DNA from: Bacteroidales bacterium
GTDB lineage: Bacteria; Bacteroidota; Bacteroidia; Bacteroidales; UBA932
NCBI GenBank assembly: GCA_017938925.1
Contig: JAGBAO010000021.1
Location: forward strand, 1-45,315
Direction of reading: 5' to 3'
DNA length: 45,315 nt
Shown here: in pieces, positions 36,763 through 44,883 of the stretch
Layout of the letters: the number at the start of each line of letters is the position of its first letter
Numbering within the stretch: position 1 is the stretch's first letter
The notes under the pieces: model-generated
Seen by the model: the letters and a program-made list of their open reading frames with translations, nothing else
The model's database searches: none
What the model was told of the DNA's origin: nothing
Program-made: the position numbers and the translations under genes

Positions 36763-37962
36763 ATGAGAACTGATGCAATGTTTAAGATGAGGGGTGTGCT
36801 TGCGGTTGTATTATGTCTGTTCCTGAGTGCCTGCACCCAGGATAGACAGACCCCGCCGGCAGCAGCGCCAGCCGACGGCAAGGGCGTGTATGCCAATTAT
36901 GATTTCCATGCCCAGGTGACCGACGAACCGGTTCCTCAGGGCTATGAGCCCTTCTATATAACCCACTACGGCCGTCATGGAGCCCGTCATATAAACCGTG
37001 AATGGGAGTATGATGCTGTGGCCACGGTGCTTGGGGAGGCGTCTCTCACTCCGTTCGGACAGGAGATCAAGGCTGAGTTCGACAGGATATACCCTCATCT
37101 GAAGGGGCGTGCCACGGACCTTACGCTTCTGGGGCGTGAGCAGCACAGGCATCTTGCACGAAGGATGTATGAGGCCTGGCCGGAGGTGTTCCGCGGCAGG
37201 TGTCATGTCGAGGCGGTTTCGTCTGACATCCCGCGCTGCATCCTGAGCATGAATGCCTTTCTGTCATCGCTTGAAGATTGCAGGGCTTCGATAAGCACTT
37301 TCGCTGATGTGAACTCGGCTCTTGTTCCGGTTCTCAAGAAGAAGCCTCTTGTGCGCATAGATGCAGACGCTAAGTTCTACGAGTGCTTCGATCCGGATGC
37401 ACTGTATGGACGTCTGTTTACGGATGTAGAGGCAGCAAGGAAATTATATGCGGTGCCGGACTTTGTCCGTTCGCTCTTCTATTTCGGGGCTCATCTGGAA
37501 TGTGTAGGCTTTGACGACACGGTGATGCGCGGGGCGTTCACTGATGAGGAGGCCTCTGTGATGGCTGATCTGGACGACTATAAGTTCTTCCACCACTGCG
37601 GGTGGGGCACGCAAGTGAATGTGGCCTCTTCATGGCCTCTTCTGGAGCATTTCGTGACAATGGCTGACATCGACATCGCTACAGGAGATACCGATGTGCG
37701 TCTGAGATTCGGACATGACAACACTCTGATGCCTTTGATGGCTCTCATGAAGGTGGGTGCGTTTGCCGGAGAATCGATTGACAGCGATATGGTCCCGATG
37801 GCGGCTAACCTGAGATGGATTTTTGCCCGCAACAAGGCAGGGAATGTCATAATGAAGGTGCAGTATAATGAAAGCGACGTGACTCCATGGACACCATGGA
37901 CGGAATACCGCGACTTCTGTCTCGGACAGATCGAGTGGGCGAAGTCACTGCTGGATTCCTGA
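36763..37962 (+). CDS. Histidine acid phosphatase lipoprotein (phytase-like branch)
   Basis: Branch-2 histidine phosphatases remove phosphate from sugars, inositol phosphates and other esters through a phosphohistidine. With the start at 36763 the protein has 399 residues; ATGs at 36778 and 36787 are alternatives that shorten the n-region before the lipobox LSAC. The nucleophile motif YGRHGARH is at residues 70-76 (His72). The C-terminal proton-donor motif is FGHDN (His318-Asp319), the HD form seen in AppA-like enzymes and unlike the HAE form of MINPP. It is probably anchored in the outer membrane. It follows the metallophosphoesterase gene by 12 bases, giving two phosphatases of different folds side by side. 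Confidence 0.88.
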   Translation: MRTDAMFKMRGVLAVVLCLFLSACTQDRQTPPAAAPADGKGVYANYDFHAQVTDEPVPQGYEPFYITHYGRHGARHINREWEYDAVATVLGEASLTPFGQEIKAEFDRIYPHLKGRATDLTLLGREQHRHLARRMYEAWPEVFRGRCHVEAVSSDIPRCILSMNAFLSSLEDCRASISTFADVNSALVPVLKKKPLVRIDADAKFYECFDPDALYGRLFTDVEAARKLYAVPDFVRSLFYFGAHLECVGFDDTVMRGAFTDEEASVMADLDDYKFFHHCGWGTQVNVASSWPLLEHFVTMADIDIATGDTDVRLRFGHDNTLMPLMALMKVGAFAGESIDSDMVPMAANLRWIFARNKAGNVIMKVQYNESDVTPWTPWTEYRDFCLGQIEWAKSLLDS

Positions 37963-37970
37963 AAAAGACT

Positions 37971-40181
37971 ATGAGATATATTGTCAGTATACTATCCTTT
38001 TTGCTTTGCATTTCGTGCTCCAGAACTCTGGAGTACGGTGATGTGGTGTTTGTGCATCAGCATGGCGGCCCGGTCATCGGGGTGAGCCGCTTGTCCGGCG
38101 TGACGGTGCTGACTGAGGAAGGCAAGGAATTCAAGGATGCAGACAGGGATGGAACTCTAGATGAGTTTGAAGACTGGCGCCTGTCTCCCGAAAGACGTGC
38201 ACAGGACCTTGCCGAATGTCTGACTGTTGAGGAGATGGTGGGGCTGGCCCTTCATTCGCCTCAGCAGCAGATTCCATATAAGAAGAACAAACCGATGTAC
38301 TCCGGGCTCCCTTATTCGGAAAGCGGTGCCGAGCCTTGGACGCTGACTGACGTGCAGAAGGAATGTATAGTGAAGCATCACGTGAGGCATTTCCTGATCA
38401 AGACTGTAGAGTCTGTCGAGGCAGCGGTGAAGTGGAACAATGCCGCTCAGGCCCTTGCGGAGTCGGGACGAGTTGCAATCCCTCTGAACAATTCTTCAGA
38501 TCCGAGACATTCTCTCAGAGCGGATCCCGAGTTTACTGCCGGAGGAGGAGACATCTCCATGTGGCCGGAGGCTTTGGGCCTGGCTGCTACATTTGATGCG
38601 GAACTCCAGAGACAGTATGGGGAAATCGTCGCCAAGGAACTGCGCGCTTTGGGAATGACCACGTTTCTGGGACCTCAGATAGACATGGGCACAGAGCCCA
38701 GATGGTTCAGATATTCCTGCTGCATGGGAGAGTCTCCCGAATTCATTACGGCTGCGGCACGCGAATTCTGTGATGCACTTCAGACAACGCCGGAAAGCAT
38801 GACCGGGTGGGGCTCTGAGAGCGTTATTGCCATGGCAAAGCATTGGCCTGGCGGCGGTTCATGCGAAGCAGGACGCGATGCTCATTATGGAAGTGGAAAA
38901 TACGCGGTGTATCCGGGCGGCAACTTTGAACTGGGTAAACGGCCTTTCAGGGACGGTGCCTTGAATCTTCCCGGAAAGACAGAAAAGGCGGCTGCGATAA
39001 TGCCGTATTACTCAATATCTTATGGTGTTACGGGAAATAATCTCGGACAGGCGTTCGACAAGGAGATCATCACTGCTCAGTTGAGGGATTCCCTCGGATA
39101 TGATGAACTTGTCTGCACGGACTGGATGATCACGGATGACTACAAAGGCCCGGGTGTCCATTACGGCAAGCCTTGGGGAATGGAGGAAAATACCAAGGCG
39201 GAGAGGTTCCTTCAGGCATGGACAGCCGGATGCGACCAGTTCGGTGGCAATCTCGATTATGCTTCTGCTATGGAGGGATATCGGCTCGGTGTCGCAAGAT
39301 TCGGGGAAGATTTCATGACAGGACTTCTTCGCAAGTCCTCTGAAAGGATCCTCCGCAATATGTTCCGGGTGGGCCTTTTCGAGAATCCATATCTTGTGGT
39401 TGAAGAATCCGAAGCCATCGTTGCCCGTGAAGATTTCTGCAAGGCCGGCTATGAGGCTCAGCTCAGAAGCATAGTCATGCTGAAGAACGGTTGCCTGCCT
39501 TTGAGCAAGGATATGAAACTCTATGTTCCGGATCAGATCATCCCGGCTCATATGAGTTATTGGAACAGGATGTCTGGACCTGACACATTGCGTCACTCCC
39601 GGGCAGTGCGCTCAGGCGGTGATTTCTGCGTGACGGAGACTCCGGCGGAAGCAGATGCTGCACTTGTGTTCATAAATGCGCCTATGCCGCTGAAGGGGTA
39701 TGACGACGGATATGTGCCCAAGCCGCTTCAATATTCACCATATACTGCCGATCATGCCCGAAGCTGCAGTATTGCCGGAGGAGATCCGTACGAAAGGACT
39801 TCGGACCGGAGTTATGTGGGAAAGTCTGCTCAGGTATATAATTCCTGTGACCTTGAACTTGTCAGACGGGTCAGAGAGGAAATCGGTGACAGGCCTCTCG
39901 TGCTGGTGGTTCAGTATGAGAATCCGTTTGTTCCTTCAGAGATCGAGCCTTATGCAGATGCCATCCTGCTCGTTTCCTTTGTCCAGCACCCAGCTGTGAT
40001 GGAGGTTGTGATGGGAGATTTTGAACCGGAGGGAAAACTTCCGTGCCAGCTGCCTGCCGACATGAAGACTGTGGAACAGCAATTTGAAGACACCCCGTTC
40101 GATATGGACTGTCATGTCGATGAGAACGGTAACAGATATGATTATTCTTTTGGATTGAACTGGAAAGGAGTTATAAAATGA
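37971..40181 (+). CDS. Glycoside hydrolase family 3 lipoprotein
   Basis: The start is ATG 37971, which gives MRYIVSILSFLLCISC with lipobox Cys16 (736 residues) and follows the phosphatase stop by 8 bases; a longer reading to 37887 would overlap that gene by 76 bases and is rejected. A short acidic segment DADRDGTLDEFEDW resembles the calcium-binding opening of many GH3 proteins. The TIM-barrel has LGPQIDMGTEPRWFR, AMAKHWPGGG and CTDWMITDDY, with Asp384 as the likely nucleophile. An alpha/beta sandwich follows (VMLKNGCLPLSKD). The specificity could be beta-glucosidase, xylosidase or related, and cannot be settled by eye. It overlaps the next gene by four bases. Confidence 0.92.
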   Translation: MRYIVSILSFLLCISCSRTLEYGDVVFVHQHGGPVIGVSRLSGVTVLTEEGKEFKDADRDGTLDEFEDWRLSPERRAQDLAECLTVEEMVGLALHSPQQQIPYKKNKPMYSGLPYSESGAEPWTLTDVQKECIVKHHVRHFLIKTVESVEAAVKWNNAAQALAESGRVAIPLNNSSDPRHSLRADPEFTAGGGDISMWPEALGLAATFDAELQRQYGEIVAKELRALGMTTFLGPQIDMGTEPRWFRYSCCMGESPEFITAAAREFCDALQTTPESMTGWGSESVIAMAKHWPGGGSCEAGRDAHYGSGKYAVYPGGNFELGKRPFRDGALNLPGKTEKAAAIMPYYSISYGVTGNNLGQAFDKEIITAQLRDSLGYDELVCTDWMITDDYKGPGVHYGKPWGMEENTKAERFLQAWTAGCDQFGGNLDYASAMEGYRLGVARFGEDFMTGLLRKSSERILRNMFRVGLFENPYLVVEESEAIVAREDFCKAGYEAQLRSIVMLKNGCLPLSKDMKLYVPDQIIPAHMSYWNRMSGPDTLRHSRAVRSGGDFCVTETPAEADAALVFINAPMPLKGYDDGYVPKPLQYSPYTADHARSCSIAGGDPYERTSDRSYVGKSAQVYNSCDLELVRRVREEIGDRPLVLVVQYENPFVPSEIEPYADAILLVSFVQHPAVMEVVMGDFEPEGKLPCQLPADMKTVEQQFEDTPFDMDCHVDENGNRYDYSFGLNWKGVIK

Positions 40182-41671
40182 AAAAACTGCTATTGAGTCT
40201 TATGTTTCTTCTTCCTATGTTGGGGAATGCAGCCAAAAAGCCTTATTCCCTGACATGGAATGACTTCAACATCAAGGATGATACGGGCTTGATGGTCCTG
40301 GGACAGATAAATACTCTGACCCCTGCCATAGATATGGATTCGCGATGGTCAATCGGCTGCGAGTGCCTCGACAGGGATTATGCCGATTTTGACAGGATCA
40401 GGGATTTTTATGGCGGGCTCGGTGCCGGATATGCCCGTGTGCAGTCAGGCTGGGCCAGATGTGAGAAGGAGGAAGGTATATATGATTTCGCATGGCTGGA
40501 CAGAATCGTGGACGGACTGATCGGACAGGGTGTGAAGCCGTGGATGTGTCTGTGTTACGGCAATCCTATATATACGGAAGGAGGAATTTCCCTCAATGCC
40601 ACGATCTTTACCGACAGGAAGACGACTCAGGCGTGGAGCCGTTATGTCCAGGCCCTTGTGAAGCATTTCAAGGGAAGAGTCCATATGTATGAAGTCTGGA
40701 ACGAGCCGGACAGCGGAGAAAATAAGAAATATCCGGAAAGATACGGTGACCTTTTTGCCGTTACAGCGAAGGCCATACGCAAGGCTGATCAGGATGTGAT
40801 GATAGCTGGTGGTTCCTTCACAGCCCGTTTCAGAATGGACTGGATCACCAAGGCACTTGACCGCATGAAGGAAAAAGGTGTGATCGAACTCCTGCAGGCC
40901 GTGACCTTCCATCCTTACTATCCGGTTCCGGAGGAGGCGACAGATGCCATTCTCCGTCTGAAGGAACTGGTCAGAAGTTATAACCCTTCGACCATACTCC
41001 TGCAAGGCGAATCCGGATGCCCATCCCAACTGGAATACAACCACGCTCTCTGCTATCATAAATGGACGGAGTACAGCCAGGTGAAATGGATCCTGCGCAG
41101 GATGATGTGCGATTTCTCGCTTGATATTCCGTCTTCCATCTTCACGATGGTCGACCTGCAGTACGACTTCATGCTCCAGTCATTCGGACTCGTGAGGATG
41201 AATCTTCTGAAAGAGCCTGTCTATAAGCGTCCTTCGTATTATGCCGTGAGTCATATGGTTTCCCTGCTGGATTCTGAAAAAGAACCTTATGAGGGAGTGT
41301 CAGTCAAGGAGAGCACGGGCCGTGAAATCAAGGCCGCCGGTATATCAAAGGACGGGAAGTGCGTTGCAGTGGCATATTGGAAGGGAGATGACAAGCCGTC
41401 CGATATGCTGGAGAAGGATAAGGTCAATGCCCTGATCCAAGGTGTCGTCTTTGAGAATCCGGTCCTGCTGGATCCGATCACAGGAAGGGTCTATGACCTG
41501 AGTTATGTGATGCTTCGTGGAGGGCAGCAGAGACTTGCGGATGCAACCAAGTTCACCGGACTCCCTTTGTGGGATGCACCGCTTGTAATCATAGAGAAGG
41601 ATGCCTTCGACTGGGAGCCTCGTGAACTCCCTGAGGGCTATGTGCCTTTTGTGGATCATGTCGGAATATAG
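40178..41671 (+). CDS. Clan GH-A glycoside hydrolase, GH39-like
   Basis: The 497-residue protein has a type I signal peptide (MKKLLLSLMFLLPMLGNAA). The TIM-barrel opening YARVQSGWARCEKEEG and FAWLDRIVDGLIGQGVKPWM is typical of GH39 and some GH5-like enzymes. The acid/base is probably Glu176 in EVWNEPD and the nucleophile Glu278 in LLQGESGCPS. A small C-terminal beta domain follows. A family assignment beyond clan A is tentative; GH39-type xylosidase or a related retaining hydrolase is the best guess. The gene overlaps the GH3 gene (ATGA). It is separated from the GH30 gene by 66 bases containing a dispersed-repeat-like sequence. Confidence 0.8.
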   Translation: MKKLLLSLMFLLPMLGNAAKKPYSLTWNDFNIKDDTGLMVLGQINTLTPAIDMDSRWSIGCECLDRDYADFDRIRDFYGGLGAGYARVQSGWARCEKEEGIYDFAWLDRIVDGLIGQGVKPWMCLCYGNPIYTEGGISLNATIFTDRKTTQAWSRYVQALVKHFKGRVHMYEVWNEPDSGENKKYPERYGDLFAVTAKAIRKADQDVMIAGGSFTARFRMDWITKALDRMKEKGVIELLQAVTFHPYYPVPEEATDAILRLKELVRSYNPSTILLQGESGCPSQLEYNHALCYHKWTEYSQVKWILRRMMCDFSLDIPSSIFTMVDLQYDFMLQSFGLVRMNLLKEPVYKRPSYYAVSHMVSLLDSEKEPYEGVSVKESTGREIKAAGISKDGKCVAVAYWKGDDKPSDMLEKDKVNALIQGVVFENPVLLDPITGRVYDLSYVMLRGGQQRLADATKFTGLPLWDAPLVIIEKDAFDWEPRELPEGYVPFVDHVGI

Positions 41672-41679
41672 AGGGAGAC

Positions 41680-41714
41680 TGTCATTCCGACTGAGCGAAG
41701 CGAATGGAGAAATC
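41680..41714 (+). repeat. Dispersed intergenic repeat-like element
   Basis: The sequence TGTCATTCCGACTGAGCGAA (41680-41699) continues with GCGAATGGAGAAATCT. This closely resembles an intergenic element I recognise from many Bacteroidetes genomes (GTCATTTCGAC..GAGCGAAGCG..GAGAAATCT). It can form a small hairpin (CATTC with GAATG). It occupies most of the gap between the GH39-like and GH30 genes. Confidence 0.5.
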
Positions 41715-41737
41715 TATAAATAAAAAATATATATTCA

Positions 41738-43159
41738 ATGAAAACTAAGCCAATAACAGTAATAGCGTCATTCCTTATATGCCTCACTTCCACTGCCCAG
41801 GTGTATGTCCCGAAAGAGGGTGAGATCCGTTTCAAGGTTCTTCAGACCACTAAGGACAAGCCTCTGCATCAGATCAGGACAAGTTCCTTCACACAGCATC
41901 CGTTCTCGGCGATGAAATCCATAGACCTGGACTCGGCGAAGCCTTCCCATGAGTATTTCGGTTGTGGAGTGTCGATGACTGACGCTTCCTGCTGGATTCT
42001 GTCTCAGATGGATCCGGAGGCCCGTCACAAGCTTCTGAAGGATGCCTTCTCGACTCGTGGCATGAACCTTTCCATGGTCCGTCTGAACTGTGGCGCAAGT
42101 GACTATTCGACAGAACTGTATAATTATAACGACACTCCCGGTGACGTAGAGATGAAGAACTTCTCCATTGCCCGTGACCAGGCGTATCTCATCCCTGTAG
42201 TGAAGCAGATATACACCTATTGTCCTGACCTTTTCGTCTATTCGGCCGTATGGAGTGTCCCGGGCTGGATGAAGGATTCCGGCAGCATGTGCGGCGGCAG
42301 CCTTCTGGATGAGTATCTTCCGGCATTTACAAATTACTGGGCGGCTTATCTGGATGCATATAAGAAAGCCGGCATAGAGATAGACGCGTTTTCTGTCCAG
42401 AACGAGCCGGCTACCGATCAGAGAGGATATAATCCTGCTACCTATGTCTCTGCAAAACAGGAGATCGAACTAGCCGGCAGACTGCTCCCTTCCGCATTGA
42501 AGAAGAAGGGACTTGACCCTCAGATCTGGGTGTGGGACCACGATTACGGCGGATGGGAGCGTGTCATGGAAGTCCTTGCAGACAAGAATGTGAGAAAGAA
42601 CATCTCGGCAGTTGCATGGCATCCGTACAGCGGCAAGCCGTCGATGATGAAGAACATAACCAGGGAATATCCCGGCACGGTGATGCACCTTACCGAGCGC
42701 GGACCTAATCTTGTCATGAAGGATGTCCAGGACCCCAAATGGTTTGCGGATGTGATCTTCGGAGCCTTGAACAACGGATGTTCTTCATATTCAAGCTGGA
42801 ATCTTGTGCTGGATCCGGACGGACAGCCTTGTACTGGAAGATATGCCTGCGCAGGTCTTGAAACTGTGGATCTTCAGACAGGAAAGGTCACAAAAAGTCA
42901 CCAGTACACTGTCTTCCATCAGTTCAGCCCTTATGTGAAGAGGGGTGCGAAGGTGATGGCGATCGAGCAGCCGGAAGAGGACATCACGGCTATAACTTTC
43001 CGTAATCCGGACGGCGAATATGTGATATGTGTCGCGGCAGGCTGCAAGCCTAAGACCCGTCAGAGGGTGCAGGTGAAGTTCAAGGACCAGTATCTGGGAC
43101 TTCCCCTTCCGATGGAGACATGGTCGCTCACGACAATAATAATAGAGAAAGGCCAGTAG
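41738..43159 (+). CDS. Glycoside hydrolase family 30
   Basis: The 473-residue protein has a type I signal peptide (about residues 1-21, ending LTSTAQ). The GH30 (beta/alpha)8 barrel is recognised by YFGCGVSMTDASCWILSQ, GMNLSMVRLNCGASDYS, YSAVWSVPGWMKDSG, FSVQNEPATDQ with acid/base Glu223, and VMHLTERGPN with nucleophile Glu320. A C-terminal beta domain ends with LPMETWSLTTIIIEKG. GH30 members include beta-1,6-glucanases, glucosylceramidases and xylosidases. Pairing with a GH3 recalls beta-1,6-glucan loci, but that is only suggestive. It probably acts in the periplasm or at the surface. Confidence 0.93.
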   Translation: MKTKPITVIASFLICLTSTAQVYVPKEGEIRFKVLQTTKDKPLHQIRTSSFTQHPFSAMKSIDLDSAKPSHEYFGCGVSMTDASCWILSQMDPEARHKLLKDAFSTRGMNLSMVRLNCGASDYSTELYNYNDTPGDVEMKNFSIARDQAYLIPVVKQIYTYCPDLFVYSAVWSVPGWMKDSGSMCGGSLLDEYLPAFTNYWAAYLDAYKKAGIEIDAFSVQNEPATDQRGYNPATYVSAKQEIELAGRLLPSALKKKGLDPQIWVWDHDYGGWERVMEVLADKNVRKNISAVAWHPYSGKPSMMKNITREYPGTVMHLTERGPNLVMKDVQDPKWFADVIFGALNNGCSSYSSWNLVLDPDGQPCTGRYACAGLETVDLQTGKVTKSHQYTVFHQFSPYVKRGAKVMAIEQPEEDITAITFRNPDGEYVICVAAGCKPKTRQRVQVKFKDQYLGLPLPMETWSLTTIIIEKGQ

Positions 43160-43196
43160 TATTGAGAAGGAATATTAACAACTAAACAGATATATA

Positions 43197-44783
43197 ATGA
43201 CATTTATTGACTGGACGATTATCGCCTTTTTCCTGGGCGCATTGATTGTGATCGGATATCTGTTCTCCAAAAAGAACAGGAATATCGAGGATTATTTCAT
43301 GGCAGGCCGTTCCATGCCGGGCTGGCTGGTGGCGATTGCAGCTACAGGCACTTCCATCAGTGCCGGAACATTCGTAGGCTCTCCGGAACTGGGATTCAAC
43401 ACTAACCTTACCTATGTGATGAACCTTATCGGAGCAATCTGTGGCGGAACCCTTGTTGCAGCCCTCATCCTTCCGCGTCTGTACAATGCGAAGACCATTA
43501 CCATCTATGGATATATAGGCGACCGATTCGGCGAGCCGTCAAAGAAGGCGACATCAATAATGTTCCTTGTAGGCCAGCTTTTCACCTCAGGCAGCCGTCT
43601 TTTCATTGCCGCCATTGCAATCAGCGTGATTGTGTTCGGTAACATCCAGTTCCAGTTCATGGTGTGGAGCATCATAATCCTCGGTCTGGTTTCCACCATA
43701 TACACCATGCTCGGAGGAATCAAGGGACTTCTCTATATCGACACATTCCAGACTCTCCTGATGATATTCACCGGAGTGCTTGCTCTTGTCCTGATCGCAT
43801 TCAGCCTCGGTGACTACAGCTTTGCTCAGATATGGCAGACTCTCACGGCGGATGGACTTGTGAAGGCTCCTGCAGCTGCAGGAGTGGCTCCAGGTCTGGC
43901 AGCAGACGGCACATTGAACGGCTGGGTGGAAGGCAACAAGTTGCAGATATTCGATCCTTCGCTTGATTTCAGCAAGCCATACACCATCCTTGGCGGTCTG
44001 ATCGGTGTGGCTGTATTCAAGATCGCTCAGTTCACTACCGACCAGGAGTTCGTACAGCGTCAGCTTACATGCAAGGATGTGAAACAGGCCGGCCGTTCTC
44101 TGGTGGTTTCACAGCTGCTCAGCCTTCCTACGGTGCTGGTATTCCTCTGCATCGGTCTTCTTCTTTATGCCAAATACAAACTGGATCCGATGACTGACGG
44201 TTTGCTCAGTGCAGGCTTCTTTGCAGATGCACGTGATGTCTTCCCGCAGTACATCAAGAACCATATCCCGGTGGGAGTCCGCGGCCTTATGATCACCGGA
44301 CTTCTTGCAGCTGCTCTTTCCAGTTTCAACTCAGCCATCAATTCCATGGCCTCCAGCTTCGTGGCAGACCTTTATCTGCCAATCCGTCAGCAGCGTGGAA
44401 AGGCTGAGCAGAACGATGCGGATCAGATCGCTTCATCACGCTGGATCGTGATTCTGATGGGTGTGCTTCTGACTGCATTTGCAATCCTCACATGTGTGAT
44501 GCAGCAGTCAAGCGGCCTGAACCTCGTGGACTTTGCCACAGGAGTCATGTGCTTTGCCTATGTGGGCATGCTCGGAGTCTTCCTGACAGCCATCTTCACC
44601 AAGAGGGGAAACAACACAAGCGTGATCGCATCTCTTGTAGTCGGAATGCTTATAATCATTCCTCTGATGTTCCAGAAGGAACTCTTCGGCCAAAACTACA
44701 TCGCCTGGACATGGTGGTGCCCTATCGGAGCAATAGTCACAACCCTTATCTGCCTTGCCGGCAAACCCCGTAAGATAGCCTAG
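43197..44783 (+). CDS. Sodium/solute symporter family (SSS/SLC5) transporter
   Basis: The 528-residue inner-membrane protein has about 13-14 hydrophobic helices. Family features are the N-terminal KKNRNIEDYFMAGRSMPGW, the unwound first helix ATGTSISAGTFVGSPE, YTMLGGIKGLLYIDTFQTLL, and FTTDQEFVQRQLTCKD with GLLAAALSSFNSAINSMASS. These proteins use the sodium gradient to import sugars, sialic acid, nucleosides, vitamins or other solutes; the substrate is not told by these motifs. Coming last in the SusCD operon, 37 bases after the GH30 gene, it is the likely inner-membrane route for the final monomer. Its stop codon is inside a hairpin. Confidence 0.93.
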   Translation: MTFIDWTIIAFFLGALIVIGYLFSKKNRNIEDYFMAGRSMPGWLVAIAATGTSISAGTFVGSPELGFNTNLTYVMNLIGAICGGTLVAALILPRLYNAKTITIYGYIGDRFGEPSKKATSIMFLVGQLFTSGSRLFIAAIAISVIVFGNIQFQFMVWSIIILGLVSTIYTMLGGIKGLLYIDTFQTLLMIFTGVLALVLIAFSLGDYSFAQIWQTLTADGLVKAPAAAGVAPGLAADGTLNGWVEGNKLQIFDPSLDFSKPYTILGGLIGVAVFKIAQFTTDQEFVQRQLTCKDVKQAGRSLVVSQLLSLPTVLVFLCIGLLLYAKYKLDPMTDGLLSAGFFADARDVFPQYIKNHIPVGVRGLMITGLLAAALSSFNSAINSMASSFVADLYLPIRQQRGKAEQNDADQIASSRWIVILMGVLLTAFAILTCVMQQSSGLNLVDFATGVMCFAYVGMLGVFLTAIFTKRGNNTSVIASLVVGMLIIIPLMFQKELFGQNYIAWTWWCPIGAIVTTLICLAGKPRKIA

Positions 44784-44858
44784 CGCACTTTGCCGGCAAA
44801 ATTGCGCTAAGCACCCCCGAAAAACTGGGAGCCTCGGGCATTTTTATAGCGAAAATGC
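44781..44858 (+). terminator. Hairpin cluster after the symporter gene, probable terminator region
   Basis: Three foldable elements lie in the 100-base gap. TAGCGCA (44781-44787) pairs with TGCGCTA (44803-44809) around a TTTGCCGGCAAA palindrome and includes the stop codon. CCCGA (44816-44820) pairs with TCGGG (44834-44838), followed by T residues at 44841-44845. GCATTTT (44838-44844) pairs with AAAATGC (44852-44858), which excludes the full second stem. The second is the best intrinsic terminator candidate. Confidence 0.5.
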
Positions 44859-44883
44859 TCGCGATCCCCTGAAACAATAGATT

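Noticed and set aside
37887-37970. Extended start of the GH3 gene
   Set aside because: It would overlap the phosphatase gene and hide the lipoprotein signal that begins at ATG 37971.
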